NCBI GenBank assembly: GCA_016219275.1
Contig: JACRBM010000072.1
Location: 56,696-120,695 of the forward strand
Origin: Chloroflexota bacterium
GTDB lineage: Bacteria; Chloroflexota; Anaerolineae; UBA4142
DNA: 64,000 nucleotides
Direction: 5' to 3'
Shown here piece by piece: positions 18,173 through 27,113 of the stretch; within the stretch, counting starts at the first letter, position 1; each line of letters opens with the position of its first letter. The position numbers and the translations under genes are program-made. Under the pieces are notes generated by a model. That model was not told the origin of the DNA and searched no databases. It saw only the letters and a program-made list of their open reading frames with translations.

Positions 18173-19549
18173 TTATCCGGTCTTTGCTTTCGCGACAATC
18201 GCGCCTGCCCATTCCGGCGTCGCGAGCGCGTGCACGTGCGTGTACGCCGCGAGCACGTTTTTGTAGACGATGCCATCGTGCGCGCCGTCAATCCCACGTC
18301 CGCGTGTGACATGGTACGCAAATCGCGGGTCGTTCAAATTCGTCACGCGCGAATTATGAAACTCGTGTCCGCGAATTTGTGTGCCGATGGAAAAGAATGG
18401 GTTCGTTTTACTCACTTCGATGCTTATGTAACCGTGCCCTTGCGGTTTGCCTGTCATTTCCACATCGCACGACAACGCGCCGACCATTTCGCCGCGCTTG
18501 CCGTTCCACGTGATCGAGCGCGCGAGGTACATCAAGCCACCGCACTCGGCGTACACTGGCAAGCCGTTCTCGATCGCGGCGCGAACATCCGCGCGCAAAC
18601 TCGTGTTCGCCTGCAACTCGTCGAGAAACATTTCCGGGAATCCGCCGCCGATCACGAGCGCATCGAGCGCCGGCAAGTGCGCGTCGCGCAACGCGTCAAT
18701 AAAAACCAACTCCGCCCCGACATCCTGCAACGAATCGAGATTTTCTGGATAGTAGAACGTGAACGCGCGGTCGCGGACGATGCCAATGCGCGAATTGCGA
18801 ATTGCGAATTGCGAATTGTCCCCTCCCGCTCTCCCCTGCTCCTCTGCTCCCGTGATCCCCTGCTCCTCTGCGCCAGCAATTCTGAGGATCGCATCGAGAT
18901 CGAAATTCGCGAGCACCGCATCACGCGCGACGGCAATCGCCGGGACGAGCGCGTCGTTTTCCGCGCGCGGGACGAGACCCAGGTGTCGGTCGGGAATCGT
19001 GAGCGATTCATCGCGCGGCAGAATGCCAACGACCGGAATGCCGCAGTATTTTTCAATCGCTTGCGTCATCAACTCTTGTTGACGCGCGCGCGCGACGTTG
19101 TTGAGAATGACGCCGGCGATGCGCGTGTCCAGCTCGAAATGTTGATAGCCCTGGACGAGCGCGGCGACCGAACGCGTGACGCGTTGCGCGTTGACGACGA
19201 GCAGAATCGGCGCGGCGAGCCAACGCGCGAGCATCGCGGTACTGCCGCTCCCTTCGAGATCAGCGCCGTCGTACATGCCCATCGCACCTTCGATGATCGC
19301 AAGGTCAGCGCCGCGCGCACCCCGCGAAAAAGCCGCCTCTACCGTCTCACGTCCCATCAGGAACGGATCGAGATTGCGGCAGGGGCGGCTAGCGGCTTCG
19401 CTTAACCACGATGGGTCAATATAATCGGGTCCTTTTTTGAACGGCTGTACGATGAGACCGCGCGACGCGAGCGCGGCGCACAATCCCACCGTGACGGTCG
19501 TTTTACCCGAACGACCTTGCGGCGCGGCGATGACCACGCGCGGCGGCAT
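18173..19549 (-). CDS. cbiA: cobyrinate a,c-diamide synthase family amidotransferase (CbiA, or DsrN acting on siroheme)
   Basis: 458 residues from the ATG at 19549, which overlaps the ferredoxin stop (TAATG). P-loop APQGRSGKTTV at the N-terminus, EGAMGMYDGAD in the synthetase half, and a class I glutaminase domain with the nucleophile in YAECGGLMYL. CbiA amidates cobyrinate with glutamine. In many dsr loci the homologue DsrN is thought to amidate siroheme. No other corrin genes are in the window and dsrAB are, so DsrN is a good alternative. An in-frame insert of GCGAATT and CTGCTCC repeats (18790-18871) encodes an extra Glu/Gly-rich peptide near residue 225-255. Confidence 0.9.
   Translation of the reverse strand: MPPRVVIAAPQGRSGKTTVTVGLCAALASRGLIVQPFKKGPDYIDPSWLSEAASRPCRNLDPFLMGRETVEAAFSRGARGADLAIIEGAMGMYDGADLEGSGSTAMLARWLAAPILLVVNAQRVTRSVAALVQGYQHFELDTRIAGVILNNVARARQQELMTQAIEKYCGIPVVGILPRDESLTIPDRHLGLVPRAENDALVPAIAVARDAVLANFDLDAILRIAGAEEQGITGAEEQGRAGGDNSQFAIRNSRIGIVRDRAFTFYYPENLDSLQDVGAELVFIDALRDAHLPALDALVIGGGFPEMFLDELQANTSLRADVRAAIENGLPVYAECGGLMYLARSITWNGKRGEMVGALSCDVEMTGKPQGHGYISIEVSKTNPFFSIGTQIRGHEFHNSRVTNLNDPRFAYHVTRGRGIDGAHDGIVYKNVLAAYTHVHALATPEWAGAIVAKAKTG
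18790..18871. repeat. GCGAATT and CCCCTGCTCCTCTG tandem repeats in frame inside cbiA
   Basis: Four copies of gcgaatt (18790-18819) are followed by two copies of a cccctgctcctctg unit (18834-18871). All are in frame and add about 27 residues of low complexity between the two domains of the protein. Confidence 0.8.
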
Positions 19550-19749
19550 TACAACTCGGTGACGACGATCGCGCCATCCGCGCACCCTTCCTGGCACGAG
19601 AGACAACCGAGACAATCGTCGGGACTGCCGTTAAACACGACGTATTTTTTTCCGTTCTCTTCGGTCAGCGCGAGTTGTTGGCTGGGGCACGCGTCCACAC
19701 AATCGCCGCAGCCCTTGCATTTTTCGATGTCAATCGTGACGAGGTACAT
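19549..19749 (-). CDS. 2[4Fe-4S] ferredoxin
   Basis: 66 residues with two cluster motifs, CKGCGDCVDACP and CLGCLSCQEGC. The first is a standard C-x2-C-x2-C-x3-C with proline, the second C-x2-C-x2-C-x3-C without it. It is a small soluble electron carrier. The stop overlaps the CbiA/DsrN start, and such ferredoxins often sit within dsr loci, so it may feed DsrAB or DsrK-like proteins. Confidence 0.93.
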   Translation of the reverse strand: MYLVTIDIEKCKGCGDCVDACPSQQLALTEENGKKYVVFNGSPDDCLGCLSCQEGCADGAIVVTEL

Positions 19750-19774
19750 TTATTTTCTCCGTTGGCAAGATTAC

Positions 19775-20764
19775 CTATTCAACTTCGCCGGGATTACCCG
19801 CCAAAGCGGACTCGGCTTGTTTATCTTCTTTATCTTTGCGCGGGAACAGAAGCGACGCGAGGACGGCAAGCACAAGCAATCCAAACACCACACCCAGCGC
19901 GATCTCAATTGGAATCTTGACGACTTCGTGCAACAGCATTTTGACGCCGATAAAACCGAGAATGATCGCGAGCGCGTACTTGAGATAGTGGAACAATTGC
20001 ATCACCCCGGCAAGTGCAAAGTAGAGCGCGCGTAGACCGAGAATCGCAAAGATGTTCGAGGTGTACACGATGAATAAATCGTGCGTAATACCCAGCACCG
20101 CCGGAATCGAATCCAAAGCAAAGAGCAAGTCCGTGCTCTCGATCACGACCACGGTCGCGAGCAAGGGCGTTGCGTACAGCACACCCTTCAGTCGCACGAG
20201 GAACTTTTCGTGATGCAGTTCTTTGGTAACGGGCAGATATTTGGAAACAAACCTGAGCGCGGCATTTTTGCCCGGGTCTACTTCGTCGTCAATGCCGTTG
20301 ATCAGACGGAACGCGGTGAAAATCAGAATCGCGCCAAAAACGTAGAGCATCCAGTTGAACGCTTCCACAAGTTCGACGCCGATAAAGATGAGAATCGCGC
20401 GCATCACAATCGCGCCGAGAATACCCCAGCGCAGGACGCGCGGCTGGTACATCGGCGCGATGCCGAAATAGCTGAACACGACGAGAAAGACAAACAGGTT
20501 GTCCACACTGAGCGATTTCTCGACGATGTAGGCGGTAAAGTACATCAACGCCGCTTCGGAACCTAGTTCAAAGTAGACGAACACGTTGAAAAGCAGCGCC
20601 GTGCCAATCCAAATCGCGCTCCAGATGAGCGCCGATTTGATTGTGATCACACGCGCTTTGCTGTTGACCAAAAAAAGATCCACGTAGAGCATGATGCCAA
20701 CGAGAACCGTGAATCCGCCGAACATGAGCAATTCGCGCATCCCGGTTTCACTCAGTCCAAACAT
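19775..20764 (-). CDS. TerC-family integral membrane protein
   Basis: 329 residues with about nine transmembrane helices. TerC signatures: YIVEKSLSVDNLFVFLVVF (about residues 78-96) with the conserved acidic residues, and the paired segment VIESTDLLFALDSIPAVLGI (about residues 210-230). TerC/Alx proteins are linked to manganese export and to metalation of exported proteins. Its place between the ferredoxin and the second DsrMK pair may reflect a need to metalate exported enzymes, which is an inference. No yybP-ykoY-like riboswitch could be recognised upstream. Confidence 0.9.
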   Translation of the reverse strand: MFGLSETGMRELLMFGGFTVLVGIMLYVDLFLVNSKARVITIKSALIWSAIWIGTALLFNVFVYFELGSEAALMYFTAYIVEKSLSVDNLFVFLVVFSYFGIAPMYQPRVLRWGILGAIVMRAILIFIGVELVEAFNWMLYVFGAILIFTAFRLINGIDDEVDPGKNAALRFVSKYLPVTKELHHEKFLVRLKGVLYATPLLATVVVIESTDLLFALDSIPAVLGITHDLFIVYTSNIFAILGLRALYFALAGVMQLFHYLKYALAIILGFIGVKMLLHEVVKIPIEIALGVVFGLLVLAVLASLLFPRKDKEDKQAESALAGNPGEVE

Positions 20765-20852
20765 GTGGTTTCTCCTTCACGTCGTCAAAATTCGGCGACC
20801 CGCCGTCTAACTCTCTCTTTCACTTTATCGTGTTTTAGACCCCTCGTCAAAT

Positions 20853-22463
20853 CTATGCCTCGGGCCATTCAAGGTACGGTTTGGGTAAATCCGCCATCGC
20901 GTTGACCATCAAATCCACCAAACCGCCGTAATGAATGTGGTACTGATCCCACAAACCGTAATGCCCTTGCGCGTCGCGAATCGTGCCTTTGCAGTTGGAG
21001 CACGCGGCGATGACGTACTTGTTGATGCTCGGATCGAGTACGTCCGCAAACACCGCCATGATTTGTTGAACCTTCATGCGGCTCGACACGTTCTTGCGCC
21101 AGTCGCCAAAGTTGAGCGAATTCATGATCGCGAATCCACTACCGCCGCCGCAACAATAATTCCACACACCGTGCGGCGTCATCTCACGCAGCGGTTGCGC
21201 GCAGATCATTTTGATGATCTCGCGTTGCGGCTTGACAATGCCCATCAAACGCACGACGTTGCACGAATCATGTAATGTGATCGGAAAATTGTTGCGCGAC
21301 GGATCGAACTTGACGCGACCGCTCGCCGCGATTTGGTACAACAACGGCAGGCAACTTTCGCGCGGCATTTCGCTGATACAAAGATCACCCGGAAAAACGC
21401 GGTCGGCGATGACCATCATCGCCTTGTGCGCGTGTCCGCACTCGCCGACGACGACTTTTTTCACACCCAGGTCTCGCGCGATTTGCAAATGGCGCAACGC
21501 GACACGCGCGAGTTCCACATCGTCGAACCACACGCCGTAATTCACGCCGTCGTATCCGAGCATTTCGCTAGAGAGCGTCCAGTTGATGCCCGCCGCATCG
21601 AACAGAATCGCGAACGCGGCGGGATTTTCGGGCCACGAGAGAAATTCGCCGGCGTTGTGAATCAGCAAAATGTCCGCGCCTTTCTTGTCCACCGGGATTT
21701 CGATGCGCCGTCCGATTTTTTCTTCGATCTGGTCTTCCATATCGGAGACGAGCGATTTCATCGCGTTCGGTCGCATTCCAGTACTCGAACCGACTTGCAA
21801 CTGTTGGCGCGTGCCTTTCTTGAGCAATTCGACTGGTGCGATGCCCAGTTCCTGGGAAAACAGTTTGCGAATCTCGCGCGCGATGAGCGCATTGTCCACA
21901 CCGACCGGGCACATCATCACGCAGCGGCGGCACAGATTGCAACGGTACGATAGTTCGAGCAAACGCCACACCGTTTTGAAATTCACTTCGATGTCCGCGC
22001 CGTAAAACGCTGGCAGGAGTTTGCCGCTCGTCGTGTAATAACGCTGATAGATGCGCCGCAAGATTTCCGAGCGAAACGTCGGGCGATAGATTTCCTGGTG
22101 ACCACTACCGACGTACGTGTGGCACGCCTCGGAGCACGTCTGGCAGCGCACGCAGTAATCCATCGAAAGGCGGAATGCCTTGACGAACGTCCAATTATTT
22201 TCTGGATCGAACAGTTTCTCCAGCCCGCGAAAGAAACCTTCGACGATGCGCTTTTTCTCTTCGTCTGTTTTCGGCGCGGGAATTTCAAAATCACTAAAAC
22301 CGTCGAGCGAAAAATCGTACGTGTCGAGCCAGCGCGGGCGCGGTGCGGGAATCGCCGGTTGTGCGATGCCGGGGATCGGCGGCAGATCGTCCGCCGTGAT
22401 TTGCGCGATTGGCTCGTTCGACAACGATGCCATTTCTTTGAATTGCGTCAATCGCTTGGTCAT
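20853..22463 (-). CDS. HdrD/DsrK-like iron-sulfur protein (second copy)
   Basis: 536 residues from the ATG at 22463, overlapping the DsrM-like stop by ATGA. Two [4Fe-4S] motifs: CVRCQTCSEACH and CNLCRRCVMMCP. The C-terminal half has two CCG-type domains (DSCNVVRLMG, NYCCGGGSGFA, ACSNCKGT), which in HdrB/D and DsrK hold the special catalytic cluster for disulfides or DsrC trisulfide. It forms a quinone-linked pair with the DsrM-like gene upstream. It differs clearly from the canonical DsrK at 33997 (N-terminal extension of about 100 residues), closer to HmeD/TmcB-type proteins. Confidence 0.88.
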   Translation of the reverse strand: MTKRLTQFKEMASLSNEPIAQITADDLPPIPGIAQPAIPAPRPRWLDTYDFSLDGFSDFEIPAPKTDEEKKRIVEGFFRGLEKLFDPENNWTFVKAFRLSMDYCVRCQTCSEACHTYVGSGHQEIYRPTFRSEILRRIYQRYYTTSGKLLPAFYGADIEVNFKTVWRLLELSYRCNLCRRCVMMCPVGVDNALIAREIRKLFSQELGIAPVELLKKGTRQQLQVGSSTGMRPNAMKSLVSDMEDQIEEKIGRRIEIPVDKKGADILLIHNAGEFLSWPENPAAFAILFDAAGINWTLSSEMLGYDGVNYGVWFDDVELARVALRHLQIARDLGVKKVVVGECGHAHKAMMVIADRVFPGDLCISEMPRESCLPLLYQIAASGRVKFDPSRNNFPITLHDSCNVVRLMGIVKPQREIIKMICAQPLREMTPHGVWNYCCGGGSGFAIMNSLNFGDWRKNVSSRMKVQQIMAVFADVLDPSINKYVIAACSNCKGTIRDAQGHYGLWDQYHIHYGGLVDLMVNAMADLPKPYLEWPEA

Positions 22464-23356
22464 TTCTGCGCGCCCTCCTCCAAACCAGTCGCCTGCGCTT
22501 GCTCCAGCCACGTTTTGCCGGGAACGATGTGCGGCGCGTTCCACGTCACCGGATAACCCAGTTGCTGTAGCACTTTATTATCGGCGGCAGAACCTTTCGT
22601 CTTGAACGCGTCGTCCCACAACGTTTGCTCGAACGTAAAGTACTTGCCGATGTAGTGAATGATTTTCGTGAACGGCATATAGATGAAAAATAATTCGAGG
22701 ACGAGAAAATGGATCAACACGATGGGCGGCACGGGTACGGGCTTGAACGTCAACACACTAGCGACGTACGCGCGATAGCCGGCGAACGTCGTGTCCATCA
22801 ACCCGCCGATGATTCCGAGAATGAACAACGCCGCGACCCAACCCAGGTTGAATAAATCGGCGGGCACGGTGTAGAGACCCAGCTCCGCGTTCGTCAAACG
22901 TTTCGCGATGATCGCAAGCGATCCCACCGCGCCCAGCGTGAACGCGACCCCGGCGACGAGCGGCGTCAAACCGAACGTTACGCCGAGGAGCGTTTCGATC
23001 ACAGCCAGCCCAATCGTCGCCAGTCCCAGGTACAAGCCCCAGTGCATCGCGAGCGAAATTCCCCACAAGCCGTACTGGTTAAACTCGCGCACGCGTTTCA
23101 AGTAAACCACTTCTTTGGCGATTTCCAGCAAGCCGGGCAAACGCGAGGGATGCGTCGCCTTCGCCGCCCAATCCACCTCTTCCATGTACGAACCGCCGTA
23201 CTCGCGGCGCGCTTTCGATTCGTGCGGCACCGGGTACACTTCCCAACGCACGTTGAGCGGTTGCGCGGTCACGCGCGTGATCTTGTAGGTCGCCACCGCG
23301 AGAAACGCGCCGAGCGACAACCAGCCCATCACAATCATAAACCATTCGAATGCCAT
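22460..23356 (-). CDS. DsrM/NarI-like cytochrome b subunit (second copy)
   Basis: 298 residues from the ATG at 23356, which has GGGAG 7 bases upstream. Six or so membrane helices with histidines suited to heme b binding (LAMHWGLYLG, VLIHFLVLELFF, TKIIHYIGKYF). It is a NarI-like quinol oxidase subunit. The gene overlaps the following HdrD-like gene by ATGA, so the two form a complex analogous to DsrMK. The loop between helices 1 and 2 is long. It is preceded by the ArsR gene 22 bases upstream. Confidence 0.86.
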   Translation of the reverse strand: MAFEWFMIVMGWLSLGAFLAVATYKITRVTAQPLNVRWEVYPVPHESKARREYGGSYMEEVDWAAKATHPSRLPGLLEIAKEVVYLKRVREFNQYGLWGISLAMHWGLYLGLATIGLAVIETLLGVTFGLTPLVAGVAFTLGAVGSLAIIAKRLTNAELGLYTVPADLFNLGWVAALFILGIIGGLMDTTFAGYRAYVASVLTFKPVPVPPIVLIHFLVLELFFIYMPFTKIIHYIGKYFTFEQTLWDDAFKTKGSAADNKVLQQLGYPVTWNAPHIVPGKTWLEQAQATGLEEGAQK

Positions 23357-23378
23357 CGTCGTTCTCCCAGGGTCGTCG

Positions 23379-23711
23379 TTATGCTTCAACCTGAATCGCT
23401 TGGATGATTTCGGTCCGTTCCTCGGCTTGTTCGCGCAGAACCTCGCGCATCAAATCGCACACGCTCACGATTTTCGGATTCGCGATGCGATAGATAATCT
23501 CGCGTCCCTGGCGCTCCGTCGCCAGGATGCCATGCGCGCGCAGAACGCTCAAGTGTTGCGAGACCTTGGCTTGCGCCAAGCCCGTCGCTTCCATAATCCC
23601 GCTCACGCACCGGGGACCTTCGCGCAACGCATGCACGACCCGCAAACGCGCGGGATTGCCCATCGTCTTGCACAACTCGGCTTGCAAATCGAAAATCGAA
23701 CGAGGATTCAT
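23379..23711 (-). CDS. ArsR-family winged-helix regulator
   Basis: 110 residues from the ATG at 23711, five bases after the radical SAM stop; an in-frame TTG further up would lie inside that gene. The DNA-binding helix reads ATGLAQAKVSQHLSVLR. Only two cysteines are present, one just before this helix (GPRCVSG) and one in the C-terminal helix (SVCDLM), a spacing that would allow a thiol or persulfide switch as in SqrR/BigR, though the first position differs. It probably controls the downstream DsrMK-like genes or the whole locus. Ligand unknown. Confidence 0.88.
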   Translation of the reverse strand: MNPRSIFDLQAELCKTMGNPARLRVVHALREGPRCVSGIMEATGLAQAKVSQHLSVLRAHGILATERQGREIIYRIANPKIVSVCDLMREVLREQAEERTEIIQAIQVEA

Positions 23712-23715
23712 AGTC

Positions 23716-24822
23716 TCATACCCCAAACATTTTTGGACACGCGCGGCACGGTGCGGGCGGTGCGGGAATCTGAATCAACGAATCGGTTTCATCGGAGGCG
23801 ACCGCTAGCGCCAACAACGCCGCCGATTTGCGTTTGCGAATCGGCTGAACAAACTGGGCGCGTGCCTGGCTCTGCATCACCGCGACCAAACCGTCGCGCA
23901 CGTTGCCGAAACTAACCGGCGCAAACGCGCAATCCGCGCCGTCGAACACCCGCGGCGCGCGCGCCCGCACCGGGATTCCCAGGTACACGCACGGTGTCAC
24001 CTCGCCGCGATGATTGACGAACGCAATCTCGGTCGGCTTGGCGTCGCACTCGAGCACATGCGGATCCATTTTGAGCGGGTACGCGTTGAATTTGATTTTG
24101 ATTTCCTGGGCGATCTCTGCCGCTTCGGCGACCAGGTCTTGATGCGCGAGGTCGGGCGCGTTCGCAAAGACGCGCAGCGCTTCGATTTCACGCGTCGGCG
24201 TGTACGCGACATTTGTCGCAACGACCTGGTCTGCGCCGAGCGATTTCGCTAATCGAACGAACGCGGGCAGTTCGCGCAGGTTCGCGCGCATCATCAAGAA
24301 ATGCAATTCGATTTGTAATTTGCTCTTGCGCGCGTTGCGCGCGTTCACCAAACGCGTGACATTCGCCGCGAGTTTATCGAAACTCGAACCAACGCGCCAC
24401 GCGTCGTGCGTTTCGCGCGTCGCGCCGGCGAAGGAAATCGAAAGCAGGTCTATGCCCTCGTCCACGAGTCGCGCGCAATTCGTATCGTCGAGCGCGCCGC
24501 CGCACGTCGTAAAACCGACGCGACAGCGTTGCGTATGAGCGAGCCGCACCATCTCCCAGAGGTGCGGATGCAACAGCGGCTCGCCCCATCCTTGCAAATA
24601 CGCGAGATCGAAGCGTCCCAGGTCTGGCGCGATGAAATCGCGGAACACGTCAAACGGCAAATCACCGGGGAGCCAATTCTTGCCGAGCGATTTGTTCGGG
24701 CAGAACGAGCAATGCAACGGACAGCGGCTGGTGATTTCGATCTGCAAAACCGACCAGCGTTCGGCGCGTTTGCTTTTGCCGAGCAAGCGACTGAACCAGG
24801 AGGATTGGTTTGGATTTTCCAT
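23716..24822 (-). CDS. radical SAM/SPASM-domain protein
   Basis: 368 residues from the ATG at 24822; the earlier TTG has no clear ribosome site. The radical SAM motif is CPLHCSFC (C34, C38, C41), with LQGWGEPLLHP as the GGE-like SAM-binding motif. The C-terminal part has cysteines in ECDAKP, TPCVYLG and CRACPKMF, as in SPASM domains binding extra clusters. Such enzymes modify peptides or proteins, or act in cofactor synthesis. The target is unknown; lying between the cytochrome and ArsR genes suggests maturation of a component of this locus. Confidence 0.86.
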   Translation of the reverse strand: MENPNQSSWFSRLLGKSKRAERWSVLQIEITSRCPLHCSFCPNKSLGKNWLPGDLPFDVFRDFIAPDLGRFDLAYLQGWGEPLLHPHLWEMVRLAHTQRCRVGFTTCGGALDDTNCARLVDEGIDLLSISFAGATRETHDAWRVGSSFDKLAANVTRLVNARNARKSKLQIELHFLMMRANLRELPAFVRLAKSLGADQVVATNVAYTPTREIEALRVFANAPDLAHQDLVAEAAEIAQEIKIKFNAYPLKMDPHVLECDAKPTEIAFVNHRGEVTPCVYLGIPVRARAPRVFDGADCAFAPVSFGNVRDGLVAVMQSQARAQFVQPIRKRKSAALLALAVASDETDSLIQIPAPPAPCRACPKMFGV

Positions 24823-24851
24823 CGCGTCAAAGAGCAAGACCGGCAAGGTCT

Positions 24852-27113
24852 CTAGTACTTGACGTTCACGCGCTTGGCAGACTCGACCGCGAAGTTGAAC
24901 GCTTGATTGGCGCGCGCCGCATCCACCGACGCGTACGCCGAGCCGAGCGCGCCGAGCGCGCGCGCCGCCGCGAACGAGTCGCCGCGTACGCGCACCGTTT
25001 TCGCGACGTTCAACGCGCGATCAAATACTTGCGCCGATTTGGTCTTGTCCGTCTTGGCATATTCGAGCGCGATCGCTTGCAACGCCGCCGTCTTGTCGCC
25101 ATTGTCTTCGAGCGCGTCCACAACGACAAGCGCGGCAGGCAGATCGAGTTGCGTCCACGCGATCGCGAGGTCGCGCAAGACCGCCCGATCTTCGAGTTTG
25201 TCCACGAGCGCAAAACCGTTTTTGAACGCGATCGCCGCCTTCGCCTTGTCGGTCTTGCTGGCGACTGAACCAATCACCGTGAACGCTTGCGTGCGGATCG
25301 CTGGACTTGTGATGCGTCCCGTGACGATCAATGCCTTGTCGAGGTCCTCCGCCGCGACGAACGGCATCACTCCCCGATACACCTGATCGCGCAACAATGG
25401 ATCTTTGAGTTGTTGCAAACTGTCAAGCACGACAGACGTATTGAGACGCGCGTAATCTATCAGAATCGCCGTCGTCAATTTTTCCACGGTGTACGGCTTG
25501 CTCACTTTTTTCGCTTCGGCTAACGCAACACCGAACGCGTCTTTCGATTGCGTCGCGTTCGTCGCCGCGAGCGCGTTGCCGATGCCGCGCCACGCATACG
25601 CGCGCGCCTCGGGGTACGCCGCGTCGAGTTTCTGCGCGATCTCGCGCGCCTTGTTCGCGTCGAACGATGCCCACACAATTGCAACATCCGCCGTCGCGTA
25701 CGCTTGCATGTCACTCTTGTCCAGCTTGGCAATCGCGTCGAGCGCATCGTTGAGCAAAGCCGGGTTGCCAGACGCGCGCGCGATTTCGCGCAGCGCCCAC
25801 GCGCGATCATAGTTCGCGGTGATCTGCTGCGCGGCTTGCGTCGCTTTATCGAACGCGCGCAGCTCGCGCCAACCCCACGCGCGAATCATCGGATCGCCAA
25901 TCTGCGCGATGAGCGCGTTCGCCTTAGCTTGATCGAGTTGCGCGTACGTCACCGCAATCGCGCGCAATTCGAGCGCAGATTGGAGATTGGAAGTTGGGCG
26001 TTGGACGTTGGCAAGACCCAGGTCGAGTGACTCGATTGCCTTCGCTTTATCAACGTTGATCCACTCGGATGCCATCGCGCGATATTGCCAGGGACTAGAG
26101 GCGGCATAGCCGATTGTGTCCGTGCGAAACTCGGCAAGGTCGTGCGTGGACGCATTCCACGCGACCGCGCTCTCGCGCACGGCTTGCGCTTTGCCCCAGT
26201 ACGCGTCGCTCTGCAATTCCTTGTCGCGCGCGGCTTGTCGCGCATCCGTCAACGCGGCGCTCGCCTGCGTTTTGTCGAGCATGTTCCATTTCGCGCCGAC
26301 GTGCGCGAGCGTCCACGCCTGCGCCGAGAGACGCGACGCGGCATCGCTCACACGCGTCGCCGCGTCCGAGGCGGCTTGGCGTTCAGTCTCTTCTTCGGTC
26401 GCGTCGGGCAAGCCGGGCGAGTACGCAAAGATCGGTAGCGCAAAAATAACAAAGGCGACCAGCATCGCGAGGAGCGTCATCGGCAGAAACGTGCGCGCGC
26501 GTATGAACGCGCCTTTGCCTTTGAGTGTGTTGCGCCAACCCAGGAAAATTCCGGTGAGCAGGAACACGGTCGCGGCGATCAACGCGATGAGAATGAACAG
26601 ACGATCACGTTCCGCGCGCGCAGCGTGCAGCGCGGCGTACGATTTTTGCATTTGATAGCGCGTCGCCTGCGCCGCGTTCGAGAGCGCGGGCAGTGACGAA
26701 AATTCGGTATCAAACACGCGCAGCGCGGTCACGCGCCGTGCATTGAGACGTTTCTCCGCCGCGCTCGTATCCACGCCGACCATCCGGATTTCCGCGTTGG
26801 CATTTTGAAACGCGCTCACGAGCATATCGGTCTGATAAATTTCCTCATATCCTTTGCGAAGCGTAGCGCACGGAATATCGCGCGCCCACTCGATCGGTCG
26901 CGCCCAATCGAGCGCGTTCGTCGGGGTGGACGTGTGGCACTCGATACAGTAATTTCCAATTAGCGGATTGCGAATTGCGGATTGCGAATTGCCGTCCGCT
27001 TGCGCTGGCATACTAATTGCCAATAAACCAAACATCAGTGCAATTAAACCACAAACGAGAAACAAGCGCAGGCGTTTGAATGCTGAATTCCGAATTCCGA
27101 ATTCTCGATTCAT
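24852..27113 (-). CDS. membrane-bound monoheme cytochrome c with long helical-repeat C-terminal domain
   Basis: 753 residues from the ATG at 27113 (GGAGG 4 bases upstream, ATGA overlap with the small membrane gene). A signal or anchor helix (about 15-38) is followed by one heme site CIECH (56-60), then two membrane helices (around 165-190 and 205-230). About 500 residues of helical repeats with a D-KA-x-A theme follow (VDKAKAIESLD, LDQAKANALIA, FDANKAREIAQ). The repeats resemble TPR/HEAT solenoids and may be a docking scaffold. Three short DNA repeats lie in frame within it. I do not recognise a named family; a role in electron flow to the NrfD complex is inferred from its neighbours. Confidence 0.75.
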   Translation of the reverse strand: MNREFGIRNSAFKRLRLFLVCGLIALMFGLLAISMPAQADGNSQSAIRNPLIGNYCIECHTSTPTNALDWARPIEWARDIPCATLRKGYEEIYQTDMLVSAFQNANAEIRMVGVDTSAAEKRLNARRVTALRVFDTEFSSLPALSNAAQATRYQMQKSYAALHAARAERDRLFILIALIAATVFLLTGIFLGWRNTLKGKGAFIRARTFLPMTLLAMLVAFVIFALPIFAYSPGLPDATEEETERQAASDAATRVSDAASRLSAQAWTLAHVGAKWNMLDKTQASAALTDARQAARDKELQSDAYWGKAQAVRESAVAWNASTHDLAEFRTDTIGYAASSPWQYRAMASEWINVDKAKAIESLDLGLANVQRPTSNLQSALELRAIAVTYAQLDQAKANALIAQIGDPMIRAWGWRELRAFDKATQAAQQITANYDRAWALREIARASGNPALLNDALDAIAKLDKSDMQAYATADVAIVWASFDANKAREIAQKLDAAYPEARAYAWRGIGNALAATNATQSKDAFGVALAEAKKVSKPYTVEKLTTAILIDYARLNTSVVLDSLQQLKDPLLRDQVYRGVMPFVAAEDLDKALIVTGRITSPAIRTQAFTVIGSVASKTDKAKAAIAFKNGFALVDKLEDRAVLRDLAIAWTQLDLPAALVVVDALEDNGDKTAALQAIALEYAKTDKTKSAQVFDRALNVAKTVRVRGDSFAAARALGALGSAYASVDAARANQAFNFAVESAKRVNVKY
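25978..26013. repeat. TTGGAGATTGGAAG-type repeat in frame inside the cytochrome gene
   Basis: Same unit as the intergenic copies at 2200 and 36948, but here read through and coding NVQRPTSNLQSAL between two helical repeats. Confidence 0.8.
26956..27110. repeat. two short tandem repeats at the 5' end of the cytochrome gene
   Basis: cggattgcgaattgcggattgcgaattgcc (26962-26992) codes NSQSAIRNPL, just before the heme site, and gaattccgaattccgaattc (27084-27105) codes FGIRNSAF, directly after the start codon. Both are in frame. Confidence 0.8.
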
